In this document: in pieces, positions 34,982-47,000 of the stretch
Position numbering within the stretch: the first letter of the stretch is position 1
Layout of the letters: each line of letters starts with the position of its first letter
From: Styela clava
Lineage: Eukaryota > Chordata > Ascidiacea > Stolidobranchia > Styelidae
Length of the DNA: 64,000 bases
Direction: 5' to 3'
NCBI RefSeq assembly: GCF_964204865.1
Contig: NC_135256.1
Span: forward strand, 19,187,703-19,251,702
Position numbers and translations under genes: made by a program
The notes under the pieces: model-generated
What the model was told of the DNA's origin: nothing
Databases searched by the model: none
Seen by the model: the letters and a program-made list of their open reading frames with translations, nothing else

Positions 34982-36913
34982 GATGAGACACCCTAGCATA
35001 GGCATCGGCTGGTCTAATTGTGAGGGTCCCTCTGTAACAATGACGTCACAACTAATATGTTATGGCGTCTTAATAGAATTTCAAGTTTATATATTAATCA
35101 CTTGCACAAAATTACAAAACGTATCTACAGCCAAGATACATACATACCACGTTTGCGAACGCATTGTGTTGCAGCTTGAGAATTTGTGTATGGGTAAGTC
35201 ATCAATATTTATAGCGTTCCGAAAGGTTTATTGTGACTAAGTAGCGATTGACAAGTTTTTACATCCATTTTCCTTGTTTAAGTTTTAATCAAATAAAACA
35301 CCCATTTCAAACAAAACAGCCAAAAAAAATTGATTTAAAACAATTTTATTTGAATCAATTCTTTTGAACAAATCCCTAGATATAGCAAGGAAGATGACTA
35401 AATAACAAGACAATAACGATTAAGAATTTTTTCTATGTTTAAGCAAAGCAAATATTTGGCGCCAAAGTTATCTAGCACTTTTCACATCCGCCTATCCTAA
35501 ATTATGATTAAATGTGCTTAGCTCTATTTTGGTAAGCTGTCACGCGACACTTTGTTTAAACAACTTATCACAGTATTCAAATGAGTAAAAACTTTTTAAG
35601 TTTTATGTGTCGAGTGTTTGAACTGAAAGATCGAAAAAGATCAATTTAAGCATCGGGTAGTAAGCATGGGCAAGCCATAGACTTGCGTAAGAGTAATCAC
35701 TCCCATGGATGGCAAATCTTTTTAATGGATGGATCAAAAAAAAAATTTTTTTGTCATAGTAAGACTGTAGATTACCTACATTTAAAGTATGTCTGCATCA
35801 TTTTGAAAATTGCTGTTGCACCTTTGCCTAAAGTCTTAATCCTTTTTTTGCGTAACTTTGTGCTTTACACATACTGCAATTATGTCAAAGCCAAAATTTG
35901 TGCTACTCAGTTATACGAAATTCGTGTTTGATAACACGAGTTCACATGCATATAGAATGCCGAAAAACTTTTACACTGCTACGGCACGATTTTTTAAAAT
36001 GGTTTAGAAAGTTTTCCACTCTGAGATATTTTCGAACGGCTTTCGTCCGCTTTATATTCATAATCATCCAATTCCAGTTTTCTGCAATTGTTCAGATTGT
36101 TGTTTTTCAGTTTTCAACAGCGTTTATTCAAGTTTGTAAAATTTCGTTTTTTAAACGGCTCTGTATATACGAGGAAAAAGAATATACTGCATCAAGTTTT
36201 CGTATATCCCTAAAACCATTCACTTTATTCACTGAAATGTTTGTGTGTTTTTTGCATTAATTCGTGACTCGGCGGGACTTACATTCAAAAATTCAAATCG
36301 ACTTTTAATACTATTTATCTATTCTATACCTACATACTCTAATATGTGTATTTTAAAATTATAAAAAGTCATTTCTGATGACGGGATAAACAAAAAGCAC
36401 TCGTGTTATCATATCATAACTGAACTTCACCTCTTTCAACAATTCGTTTAAGTCGTTAAGAACCTCAAGTTTGCCAATTGTTTGAAAAAAAAACCTTTCA
36501 GATCTTTCTTACCAGCAACAAACATTTTTATCGTGCGACCTTGATGATAAAACTTTTGTCAGATAAAAGAAAAATCCCACAGCACGCAAACTTATTTGCG
36601 GGGAGTAATGATGAATAGACATCTAATGATTCACGTTCCAAAACAACCAACCACTTGTCTATTAGAATTACGTGAGGCTCATCGATTGGTTCAAATGATT
36701 TACGGTCAGATACCATGTCTTAATAAACTTCTGCTGAAACAGCATTAAAACTTTTTTTAACATTAATCAGGTAAATATTAATGAAATATTCAAGTTTGCT
36801 TGTTTATTTGAATGATAATGACTACAGGGCAAATTTTAATCAGTAATGTGGACGTGCTGACGTGACAGCACAGCACAATTTTGCTAACGTTGTGGTAACT
36901 GAGAACGCTCTTC

Positions 36914-37551
36914 CTATAGTCCAGGGGTGTGCAACCTTTTTCGTACGCGGGCCAAATATCAATAACCGGGTGAAACCGCGGGCCGCACCTACTTTTAACA
37001 CAGGCTTTCTATTAGTTGCAGGCACAAAATGATGTCTTTTTGTTATTGATCTCATGTCATCATTGGGGGTCCTTGCAGAAATGATGAGTTGAAATGCATA
37101 AATTCCTTAAAACTGTAATTCAAATATACTGTCACACCCAATTTGAACGAATTCAGTGAGAAGTTTGTGGCTGGATTCTTTTCCCGACTACTTTTATCCA
37201 AATTTGCTTAAATGGAAGTGCTAGCAATTCTAAATGACGCTCATTTTAGAAAAAAAATATGTTACCGAAAAGTGCCATATTTGAAGCCATGGTTTTTTTT
37301 CAAATGTGGAAAGTTATTTTGATTGAGATGTTTTCTGTAAAATACGCCAAGATTCATTTCAAATAATTTGCTGTCAAATCTTATTCTAGGTTGGATTTAG
37401 ACAAAATCAACCGAATCCGATAGATTGTAACCAAAACTCAGTTAGCTTTTGTATCTTTTAATATTATTTTTTTTAAACTGCTCTCCAGTTGCGTCCGCGG
37501 GCCGCACAATTTTCACTTGCGGGCCGCCCTTTGCACACCCCTGCTATAGTC
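36914..37551. mobile_element. hAT-like element in unit A (622 bp)
   Basis: The element is 36922-37543. Ends are CAGGGGTGTGCAA and its exact inverted complement, with GC-rich 'gcgggcc' subterminal repeats. It is flanked by the perfect 8-bp duplication ctatagtc (36914-36921 and 37544-37551). Units C and D have a single ctatagtc at the same place (43215-43222 and 51414-51421). Confidence 0.92.
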
Positions 37552-38126
37552 CAAAAGAATTGTTGCGAAGTTCTTTATTATATTCAAACTCGCTGATATG
37601 ATTCTAGCCAAATATATATTCTAAAAAATGTAGTACTTTCTCAAGGCAGAGACCTATATCAGCTGTGAATTGGAAGAAATAAAACGTCAAAAATTATACA
37701 CACCCATATTATGCCTAACATACAACATTGATTAAAAATACAAGTTTGGTCCACCCCACATCAATGATACGAAAGTAATGAGCTGAAATGGACAAGTGTA
37801 TTCAGCTCAGTTGCTATTGGCAATTTACTGATATGAAATCATCTTTAACAGTGTCCACTGACCAGGATTATGGTTGTCACAGTACCCTCTTCGGGTCCAT
37901 TAGAAAAAGCCCAAATATTTGCCCCCGGAACGGAATCATACAGTGGTGGGGAGACGCAAGTCACCTGTAATCAGCCCAAAACACACCAAAGATGAATAAC
38001 TCAAAAATATATCAGCCAGTTTGTTTCAGGTATTTTATTGCGACTAAAATTACCGAATTTGATTGGTTTTAAATGCCACAATAACTACGTCAATTATGTG
38101 CTCAATACGATATAATTATAATATTA

Positions 38127-39443
38127 ACAAGAGAGCTATGCTCAAATATATGGACACGTAGAGTCACATAATTTTGATGACGTCATAGCGAAAAAAGAAG
38201 TAATAGCCTTCTGGAGAAAATTTTTATCTTTAACCACTAAAAATTACAAAGCAATTGGTCCAGTATTCGAAGAGTAAAGCGACTTTTTAAAAACGTGTCA
38301 AGCGGTACTGAGTTAGCAGCCAGGCAGCATCTTACCTGTACACTGTAGGCCATATACGGTAATTGATCACAGAACAGTTGTTCCCTTGCAAATTTTATGT
38401 TGTTTACACTTTAGGACAGATAATTGATCACAGAACAATTCTTCCCTTTCAAATTTTATGTTGTTTCCAGTAGACTCTCATCAAAATAAACAAATATAGT
38501 AGGCTACAAGTGCTACAACGCTTGCATTACTGCACTGGTAGGACCGTGAAAGAATAAGTTACGGTAATTTCATTGTGGTAAGACACCGGTACCGGCACCA
38601 GTATCGTACTTACGTACTGAGCTACCAGTACCGGTTAGCAGTCAGCCAGCATCTTACCTGTACACTGTAGGCCATATACGGTACCGGTAATTGATCACAG
38701 AACAGTTGTTCCCTTGCAAATTTTATGTTATTTACACCTTAGGACAGATAATTGATCACAGAACAATTCTTCCCTTTCAAATTTTATGTTGTTTCCAGTA
38801 GACTCTCATCAAAATAAACAAATATAGTAGGCTACAAGTGCTACAACGCTTGCATAACTGCACTGGTAGGACCGTGAAAGAATAAGTTACGGTAATTTCA
38901 TTGTGGTAAGACACCGGTACCGGCATCAGTACCAGTATCGTACTTACGTACTGAGCTACCAGTACCGGTACCGAACCTGTAGGTCTGATATTCCGTTCCG
39001 CATACGATAGGCTATAAAACTTGCATTGCAGCATTAGTAATACCGCGGAAGGAATAAGTCAATTTCACTGCGTTACGGCACCGGTATGGCAACTTACCAG
39101 TACCGACCTACAGTAGCTGTTGTACTGAGCAAGACAATCGATCGCGAAACCGCTTGAAATAAGTGTAAAACAGTGTTCCCATGAGTAAAAATAAATACCG
39201 CGAAATTTTGTATGAAATATCATATCTCATAGGATTCATATAAAATTTAAGAATAAACAAAAGTAATAGCCTTCTAGCGAAAAAATTAATCTTCAACTAC
39301 TGAAAATTTCAAAGCAATTGGTCCAGTATTCGAAGAGAAAAGCGACTTTTTAAAAACGTGTCAAAGAACAAGAACAACAACAAGAACAACAAGAACAACA
39401 ACAACATAATATTGAAACGATCGTTATGTCCACTACGTGTCCA
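38127..39443 (-). mobile_element. Helentron-like element in unit A (1317 bp)
   Basis: Units B, C and D read 'aatattaattactcc' where unit A has 1317 bp inserted, so the ends are exact. On the minus strand the element reads TGGACACGTAGTGG ... GAGCATAGCTCTCTTGT: a short hairpin just inside the 3' end, insertion between T and T, and no target duplication. It holds AAC/AAG-rich tracts and a tandem array. These are traits of Helentron/DINE-type non-autonomous elements. It lands 1 nt beyond the stop codon of the orphan exon at 39445-39521. Confidence 0.75.
38322..39110. repeat. Minisatellite-like tandem array, about 316-bp period
   Basis: 'gcagc.aggcagcatcttacctgtacactg' starts at 38322 and again at 38638. 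A third, partial and more diverged copy follows from about 38960. Each full unit also contains a pair of related ~60-bp subrepeats ('aattgatcacagaaca.tt.ttccctt.caaattttatgtt'). Runs of ggtaccggta occur at unit joints. The array lies inside the Helentron-like element. Confidence 0.8.
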
Positions 39444-39444
39444 A

Positions 39445-39521
39445 TTACTCCAATCGGTGGAAAATAATGACTCCGAGGAAAAATGCGATCCACGCCGTTG
39501 TGACTGCTTTTCTTTTACTTC
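39445..39521 (-). CDS. Orphan ZP terminal exon A
   Basis: A 77-nt exon copy with the same length, phase and acceptor (ttgcag) as exon 16 of the ZP genes. It encodes SKRKAVTTAWIAFFLGVIIF and ends HRLE-stop. No exon 15 or other ZP exon lies between it and orphan exon B upstream. It could serve as an alternative last exon for a transcript from the right, or be a non-functional by-product of duplication. Confidence 0.7.
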
Positions 39522-40713
39522 CTGCAATAACTAAATGAAATAATTAGATGTTTGTTTATTTTGAGCAACCCCATACTATAAGGTATTTTAAGTGGTCTCT
39601 ACTAGAAATATCTCAGCTAAGCAAAACTGCACAAACAAATTGTTGCGAGGGAGAATGTGCTCTGGGCCCTCGTGGGATCTTGAATCCCACTTGATTCAAA
39701 TTTTAAATCCCGGCAATTTATGAGACCAATGGTATGTATATTGCACATGCATATAGAATGCCGAAAAACTTTTACACTGCTACGGCACGATTTTTTAAAA
39801 TAGTTTAGAAAGTTTTCCACTCTGAGATATTTTCTAACGACGTTCGTCCGTTTTATGTTCATAATCATCCAATTCCAGTTTTCTGCAATTGTTCAGATTG
39901 TTCTTTTTCAGTTTTCAACAGCGTTTATTCAAGTTTGTAAAATTTCGTTTTTTAAACGGCTTTGTATATACGAGGAAAAAAATATACTGCATCAGGTTCT
40001 CGTATATCCCTAAAAACATTCACTTTGTTCACTCAAATGTTTGTGTATATTTTGCATTAATTCGTGACTCGGCGGGACTTATATTCAGAAATTCAAATCG
40101 TCTTTTAATACTATGTATCTATTCTATACCTACATATTCTAATATGTGTATTTTAAAATTATAAAAAGTCATTTCTGATGACGTGATAAACAAAAAGCAC
40201 TCGTGTTATCATATCATAACTGAACTTCACCTCTTTCAACAATTCGTTTAAGTCGTTAAGAACCTCAAGTTTGCCAATTGTTTGAAAAAAAAAACCTTTC
40301 AGATCTCTCTGACCAGCAACAAACATTTTTATCGTGCGACCTTGATGATAAAACTTTTGTCAGATAAAAGAAAAAACCCACAGCACGCAAACTTATTTGC
40401 GGGGAGTAATGATGAATAGACATCTAATGAGTCACGTTCCAAAACAACCAACCACTCGTCTATTAGAATTACGTGAGGCTCATCGATTGGTTCAAATGAT
40501 TTACGGGCAGATACCATGTCCTAATAATCTTCTGCTGAAACAGCATTAAAACTTTTTTAACATTAATCAGGTAAATATTAATGAAATATTCAACTTTGCT
40601 TGTTTATTTGAATGATAATGACTACAGGGCAAATTTTAATCAGTAATGTGGACGTGCTGAAGTGACAGCACAGCACAATTTTGCTGACGTTGTGGTAACT
40701 GAGAACGCTCTTC

Positions 40714-41362
40714 CTATAGTCCAGGGGTGTGCAACCTTTTTCGTACGCGGGCCAAATATCAATAACCGGGTGAAACCGCGGGCCGCACCTACTTTTAACA
40801 CAGGCTTTCTATTAGTTGCAGGCACAAAATGATGTCTTTTTGTTATTGATCTCATGTCATCATTGGGGGTCCTTGCAGAAATGATGAGTTGAAATGCATA
40901 AATTCCTTAAAACTGTAATTCAAAAATACTGTCACACCCAATTTGAACGAATTCAGTGAGAAGTTTGCTGCTGGATTCTTTTCCCGACTACTTTTATCCA
41001 AATTTGCTTTAATGGAAGTGCTAGCAATTCTAAATGACGCCCATTTTAGAAAACAAATATGTTACTGAAAAGTGCCATATTTGAAGCCATGGTTTTTTTC
41101 AAATGTGGAAAGTTATTTAGATTGAGATGTTTTCTGTAAAATACGCCAAGATTCATTTCAAATAATTTGCTGTCAAATCTTATTCTAGGTTGGATTTAGA
41201 CAAAATCAACCGATAGATTGTAACCAAAACTCAGTTAGCTTTTGTATCTTTTAATATTATTTTTTTTAAACTGCTCTCCAGTTGCGTCCGCGGGCCGCAC
41301 AATTTTCACTTGCGGGCCGCATTTGGCCCGCGGGCCGCCCTTTGCACACCCCTGCTATAGTC
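40714..41362. mobile_element. hAT-like element in unit B (633 bp)
   Basis: The element is 40722-41354, orthologous to the unit A insertion: same ends CAGGGGTGTGCAA, same orientation, same ctatagtc duplication (40714-40721 and 41355-41362). It differs by small indels, including an extra 'gcatttggcccgcgg' near its right end. Confidence 0.92.
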
Positions 41363-41939
41363 CAAAAGAATTTTTGCGAAGTTCTTTATTATATTCAAAC
41401 TCGCTTATATGATTCTAGCCTAATATATATTCTAAAAAATGTAGTACTTTCTCAAGGCAGAGACCTATATCAGCTGTGAATTGGAAGAAATAAAACGTCA
41501 AAAATTATACACACCCATATTATGCCTAACATACAACATTGATTAAAAATACAAGTTTGGTCCACCCCACATCAATGATACGAAAGTAATGAGCTGAATT
41601 GAACAAATGTATTCAGCTCAGTGGCTATTGGCAATTTACTGATATGAAATCATCTTTAACAGTGTCCACTGACCAGGATTATGGTTGTCACAGTACCCTC
41701 TTCGGGTCCATTAGAAAAAGCCCAAATATTTGCCCCCGGAACGGAATCATACAGTGGTGGGGAGACGCAAGTCACCTGTAATCAGCCCAAAACACACCAA
41801 AGATGAATAACTCAAAAATATATCAGACAGTTTGTTTCAGGTATTTTATTGCGACTAAAATTACCGAATTTGATTGGTTTTAAATGCCACAATAACTACG
41901 TCAATTATTTGCTGCAATACGATATAATTATAATATTAA

Positions 41940-42016
41940 TTACTCCAATCGGTGGAAAATAATACCTCCGAGGAAAAATGCGATCCATGCCGTTGTGACT
42001 GCTTTTCTTTTACTTC
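41940..42016 (-). CDS. Orphan ZP terminal exon B
   Basis: 77 nt with a usable acceptor (atgcag) and the same phase. It encodes SKRKAVTTAWIAFFLGGIIF and ends HRLE-stop. It differs from copy A by a Val-to-Gly change in the membrane segment. It has no ZP exons of its own directly upstream. Confidence 0.7.
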
Positions 42017-42240
42017 CTGCATTAAATAAGTGAAATAATTAGATGTTTGTTTATTCTGAGCAACCCCAAAATTTTAAGGTATTTTAAGTGGTCTCTACTA
42101 GGAATATATTAGCTAAGCAAAACTGCACAAACAAATTGTTGCGAGGAAGAATGTGCTCTGGGCCCTTGTGTATCCACGAATCCCACTTGATTCAAATTTT
42201 AAATCCCGGCAATTTATGAGACCAATGGTATGTATATTGC

Positions 42241-44096
42241 ACATGCATATAGAATGCCGAAAAACTTTTACACTGCTACGGCACGATTTTTTAAAATAGT
42301 TTAGAAAGTTTTCCACTCTAAGTTATTTTCGAACGACGTTCGTTCGTTTTATGTTCATAATCATCCAATTCCAGTTTTCTGCAAATGTTCAGATTGTTCT
42401 TTTTCAGTTTTCAACAGAGTTTATTCAAGTTTGTAAAATTTCGTTTTTTAAACGGCTTTGTATATACGAGGAAAAAAAATATACTGCATCAGGTTCTCGT
42501 ATATCCCTAAAAACATTCACTTTGTTCACTCAAATGTTTGTGTATATTTTGCATTAATTCGTGACTCGGCGGTACTTACATTCAGAAATTCAAATCGTCT
42601 TTTAATACTATTTATCTATTCTATACCTACATACTCTAATATGTGTATTTTAAAATTATAAAAAGTCATTTCTGATGACGTGATAAACAAAAAGCACTCG
42701 TGTTATCATATCATAACTGAACTTCACCTCTTTCAACAATTCGTTAAAGTCATTAAGAACCTCAAGTTTGCCAATTGTTTGAAAAAAAAAACTTTCAGAT
42801 CTCTCTTACCAGCACAAACATTTTTATCGTGCGACCTTGATGATAAAACTTTTGACAGATAAAAGAAAAATCCCACAGCATGCAAACTTATTTGCGGAGA
42901 GTAATGATAAATAGACATCTCATGATTCACGTTCCAAAACAACCAACCACTTGTCTATTAGGATTACGTGAGGCTCATCGTTTGGTTCAAATGATTTACG
43001 GTCTTAATAATCTTCTGCTGAAACAGCATTAAAACTTTTTCTAACAGTTTCTATCAGGTAAATATTAATGAAATATTCAAGTTTGCTTGTTTATTTAAAT
43101 GATAATGACTTCAGGGCAAATTTTAATCAGTAATGTGGACGTGCTGACGTGAATGAAATAACCATCAGTGACAGCACATTTTTGCTGACGTTGTGGTAAC
43201 TGAGAACGCTCTTCCTATAGTCCAAAAGAATTGTTGCGAAGTTCTTTATTATATTCAAACTCGCTGATATGATTCTAGCCAACTATATATTCTAGAAAAT
43301 GCAGTACTTTCTCAAGACAGAGACCTATATCAGCTGTGAATTGGGAGAAATAAAACTTCAAAAATTATACACACCCATATTATGCCTACAACATTGATTA
43401 AAAATCCAAATTTGGTCCACCCCACATCAATGATACGAAAGTAATGAGCTGAAATGGACAAGTGTATTCAGCTCAGTTGCTATTGGAAATTTACTGATAT
43501 GAAATCATCTTTAACAGTGTCCACTGACCAGGATTATGGTTGTCACAATACTCTCTTCGGGGCCATTAGAAGAAGCCCAAATATTTGCCCCCGGAACGGA
43601 ATCATACAGTGTTGGGGAGACGCAAGTCACCTTTAATCAGCCCAAAACACACCAAAGATGAATAACTTAAAGTATATATATCAGCCAGTCTGTTTCAGGT
43701 ATTTTATTGTCACTAAAATTACCGAATTTGATTGGTTTTAAATGCCACAATAACTACGTCAATTATGTGCTCAATACGATATAATTATAATATTAATTAC
43801 TCCAATCGGTGGAAAATAATAACTCCGAGCAAAAATGCGATCCACGCCGTTGTGACTGCTTTTCTTTTACTTCCTGCAATAAATAAATGAAATAATTAGA
43901 TGTTTTTTATTTTGACCAACCTCAAACTATAAGGTATTTTAAGTGATCTCTACTATGAATATCTCAGCTAAGCAAAGCTGCACAAACAAATTGTTGCGAG
44001 GGAGAATGTGCTCTGGACCCTTGTGGGTCCACGAATCCCACTTGATTCAAATGTTAAATCCCGGCAATTTATGAGACCAAATTGGTATGTATATTG
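42241..44096. repeat. Repeat unit C
   Basis: It carries the empty hAT site and the terminal exon of ZP gene 2 (43797-43873). Small differences (for example 'acagtttctatcagg' and 'gaatgaaataaccatcagtg') are shared with unit D and not with A or B, so C and D are sister copies. Confidence 0.85.
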
Positions 44097-47000
44097 CTAG
44101 CAACTATCAGCAGCAGTAATTGCATCAGTATAACTTATGAATCAATGAATACGGGATAAAAATAATTTTACTTTTGAATGGTTCCTGTTATATTCTGGAA
44201 GGATGTAAATAAATTCGCAAAAGGTTATACGGCATTAAATTTAAACAAAACAACAAATTTACAAGCTTCATTTTTTAATATATAGAAGATTGTTAGGTTA
44301 TTATTAATGAATTTTTTATATTCGATTTTGATGATAACGAGGCCGGAATGAACTTTCTTTAAGCAAAGAGAAGTTGTCAAACTGAGTAAGGGACTTTTCT
44401 TATCAATAACTGGTATCAAAATAATTTCGGAACGGGATTGCGAGTCGGGCCAAATCAAATTTCGTCCGGTAGTCAGTATGCTTGTATTTAGAAAACATGG
44501 AACAGAAAAGCCAATCAAACGCATAATCAAATTTAATACCATTTGATATTTCACAATTATGCTCATCTAAATTTCACTTACTGAATGAAACAACCTATTA
44601 AAATTAAATATTTTATGGCGTTAGTTCTATTGTTATTAGTTGATCTGTACTAAAAACGAAACTAATCTGTACTGAGTAATCGTAAGCCAAAAGCAGACAG
44701 CCAAATGCAAAACAGGTTTCTCACCGTTTCCGCCGTCGTTATCATTACCACCATCATCATCAAATATCAAAACCAGCGCGTTTGAAATGGTTTGCGGAGA
44801 AGATTTTTTGGTGGTGAGAGGAATCTCATCGTCGTCGTCATCCTCGACATCTTGGTTATCACTATCATTCTTTGCTAAGTTAGCTCTAACAATAGAATCG
44901 TACTCTAGAATTGATCTGTCAATATTATAATGGGTATATAAGTTATATATTATGTAATACAGTAATTTGTTTTGTAACTTTAAGTTCCACATATTTTTCA
45001 TGTGAATAATAATTATTGAAATATTAGGAATAGATTCAAATAGATCAAATGAAGGCAACAATAAATTATGGAATATTAAATGACTTATTAGCGATGTCTC
45101 GTGAGGAGAGCATGTCAGAACGAAAACATACACAACAACGCATTGTTGATGTATTATATGACGAAGAACATTGCAAGTACTGAAATGGCGTACCCAGTAG
45201 CAAAGCCGTTCACAAAACAAAACATTTACCTGTTGAAGACAGCTGATAGAATATTACTGGCCTAACAGATTGGAGCGCATTTTGCAACAGTCGTTAAATA
45301 AAAATGACATCGTCTGACGAACAACAGGAACAACAATGCATTTATTGAAACGTGAAAACTAGTGACATATCTTTTGTCTCTGAATGTTGAAGATACGCAT
45401 CCTTGATAACATCTCGTAGTATTTGATAAATCACACAGAAGTACAGAACACTGAAAAAAAAATTTGACTGTGTTTAATCTAGGGAACAAAAAAGGTACAA
45501 GCACAGTTCCTTTTTTAAATTTCACAAACCTGTATATAAACTGCTGCATCTTCCTTCGAAGCAAGTAGTTTGTCTGCAAATTGAAACGCTTGTATGCTGA
45601 ATCTGTTTTCAAGAGGATTATCTGATGAATATTTTTCCATCGTAGGATCCTCGAGACATCTGAGAAAATAATAGCCCACTATGTATGACGGAAACAGCTT
45701 AGTGCCTGTGTTATAAGTTTCATTCAATATAATAAATTTCAACCAAACGGCTGAATTTACAATATTTGCATAATAATTATTGACTGGTAATGAAATAAAA
45801 ACTTCTTCCATCATTACTTGAATGATGAACCGCCTCAACCTTCAAATGATATGATCTTTGCATGACATAATATAAACCTTGTTCAGATATGTGCACTAAA
45901 TGAACATTCACGAAATATATAAACAAATTACCCAGCTGATATAAAGGGATATTCTAAAGTTGTTGGAGTTATCGTCTCGGTTGAAAACGCTACGCATTCT
46001 TCTGTGAACAAAGTCAAATCGCCCCGCCCAACCGCTTGAAGTGCAAAGTATATGTCATCATCGATAGAAACTTCTACTGGGTATTCAGCTGGACTATAGG
46101 CTGTCTGAAAAATATGAAAAAAAAACGTTTGCTATGTCTTCGTGTAGAATTTGCAAGCTAAAAAATTGCGTTTGTATAATAATCTTGAGAATGGGACTCA
46201 ATCTACGCTACATCATAATCAAGTACCAGCCTTGCACTCGTGTGTTCAGGTGTCTGTTGTCATTCGCAACTAAAATGTTGAGTCTGTCTGTGGGTTCATC
46301 TGACTCTCACAATAACTGATATGAATTTCTTTAACATATTTTTACAAAACTTACCTTGAAACTTTCTGTACGGTAAATATCAAACGAAAACACAAATGTT
46401 CCCATTCCTTCAATAGAAACCTCATTTTGTACATTATCACCAGTAATCGGAACTTCAGGTACAAAAGATCCGGTTAAATTTGATGATGCTGGTAAAGTAC
46501 AAACAACTGATATCTGTACCCATTCACCTCTCGTTATGACAGAGCTGGATCCAGCAGTATCTTCTTTGTAGACATAAATGACGGCTGCATATTGGATGCC
46601 AGCGGCACTGGACTGCCAATGCAAATAGACTTTTATACTTCGAAGAAATGTTTTGAAGCCACATTAAAAATAATTGCACGGCTTCAGCATTAATTAAAAA
46701 TTTGTATATTTTTTGATTGATTTTTTACAACAACCAATTGATATAGAATATAGATAGACTAAAACAAAGATATAACTCTTAGTGTCTAAATGGGAAATGC
46801 TTCATCTATATGTGTATAATGCAGTATACTTTTTCGGTATGTACAGCCTCTAATAATAATTTTTATTTTTGAAGTTTCTTCCCCAGTACGCTTTCACGAA
46901 GGAAATACTCAGGCTTGCAATATATGAAAACTCCATGTTTATTGTCGAAAACTTCTTTTGAATTTGCGTATATTCAAACATAAAGCATAAAGAACATATA

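Larger units (their letters stand above)
32419..35354. other. Intergenic upstream of ZP gene 1
   Basis: This is the presumed promoter side of ZP gene 1. It contains a short Helentron-like element (33120-33450) and a hAT-like element (34443-34973), described separately. Nothing else is recognisable, and open frames here have no domain. Confidence 0.4.
35944..39744. repeat. Repeat unit A (with two transposon insertions)
   Basis: It starts acatgcatatagaatgccga and ends 'ggtatgtatattgc', like units B (39745-42240), C (42241-44096) and D (50439-52128). Unit A is longest because it carries the hAT-like element 36922-37543 and the Helentron-like element 38127-39443. A 77-nt terminal ZP exon on the minus strand lies near its right end. 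Confidence 0.85.
39745..42240. repeat. Repeat unit B
   Basis: Close copy of unit A without the Helentron-like element. It shares the hAT-like insertion (40722-41354) at the same position. It ends with orphan terminal exon B. Confidence 0.85.

Noticed and set aside
36528-36716. 62-codon minus-strand frame repeated at 40329-40517
   Set aside because: Broken in units C and D by indels. It shows no domain and lies in a repeat unit.
36840-37055. 71-codon minus-strand frame repeated at 40640-40855
   Set aside because: It overlaps the left end of the hAT-like element in units A and B. Its conservation reflects the shared insertion, not coding.
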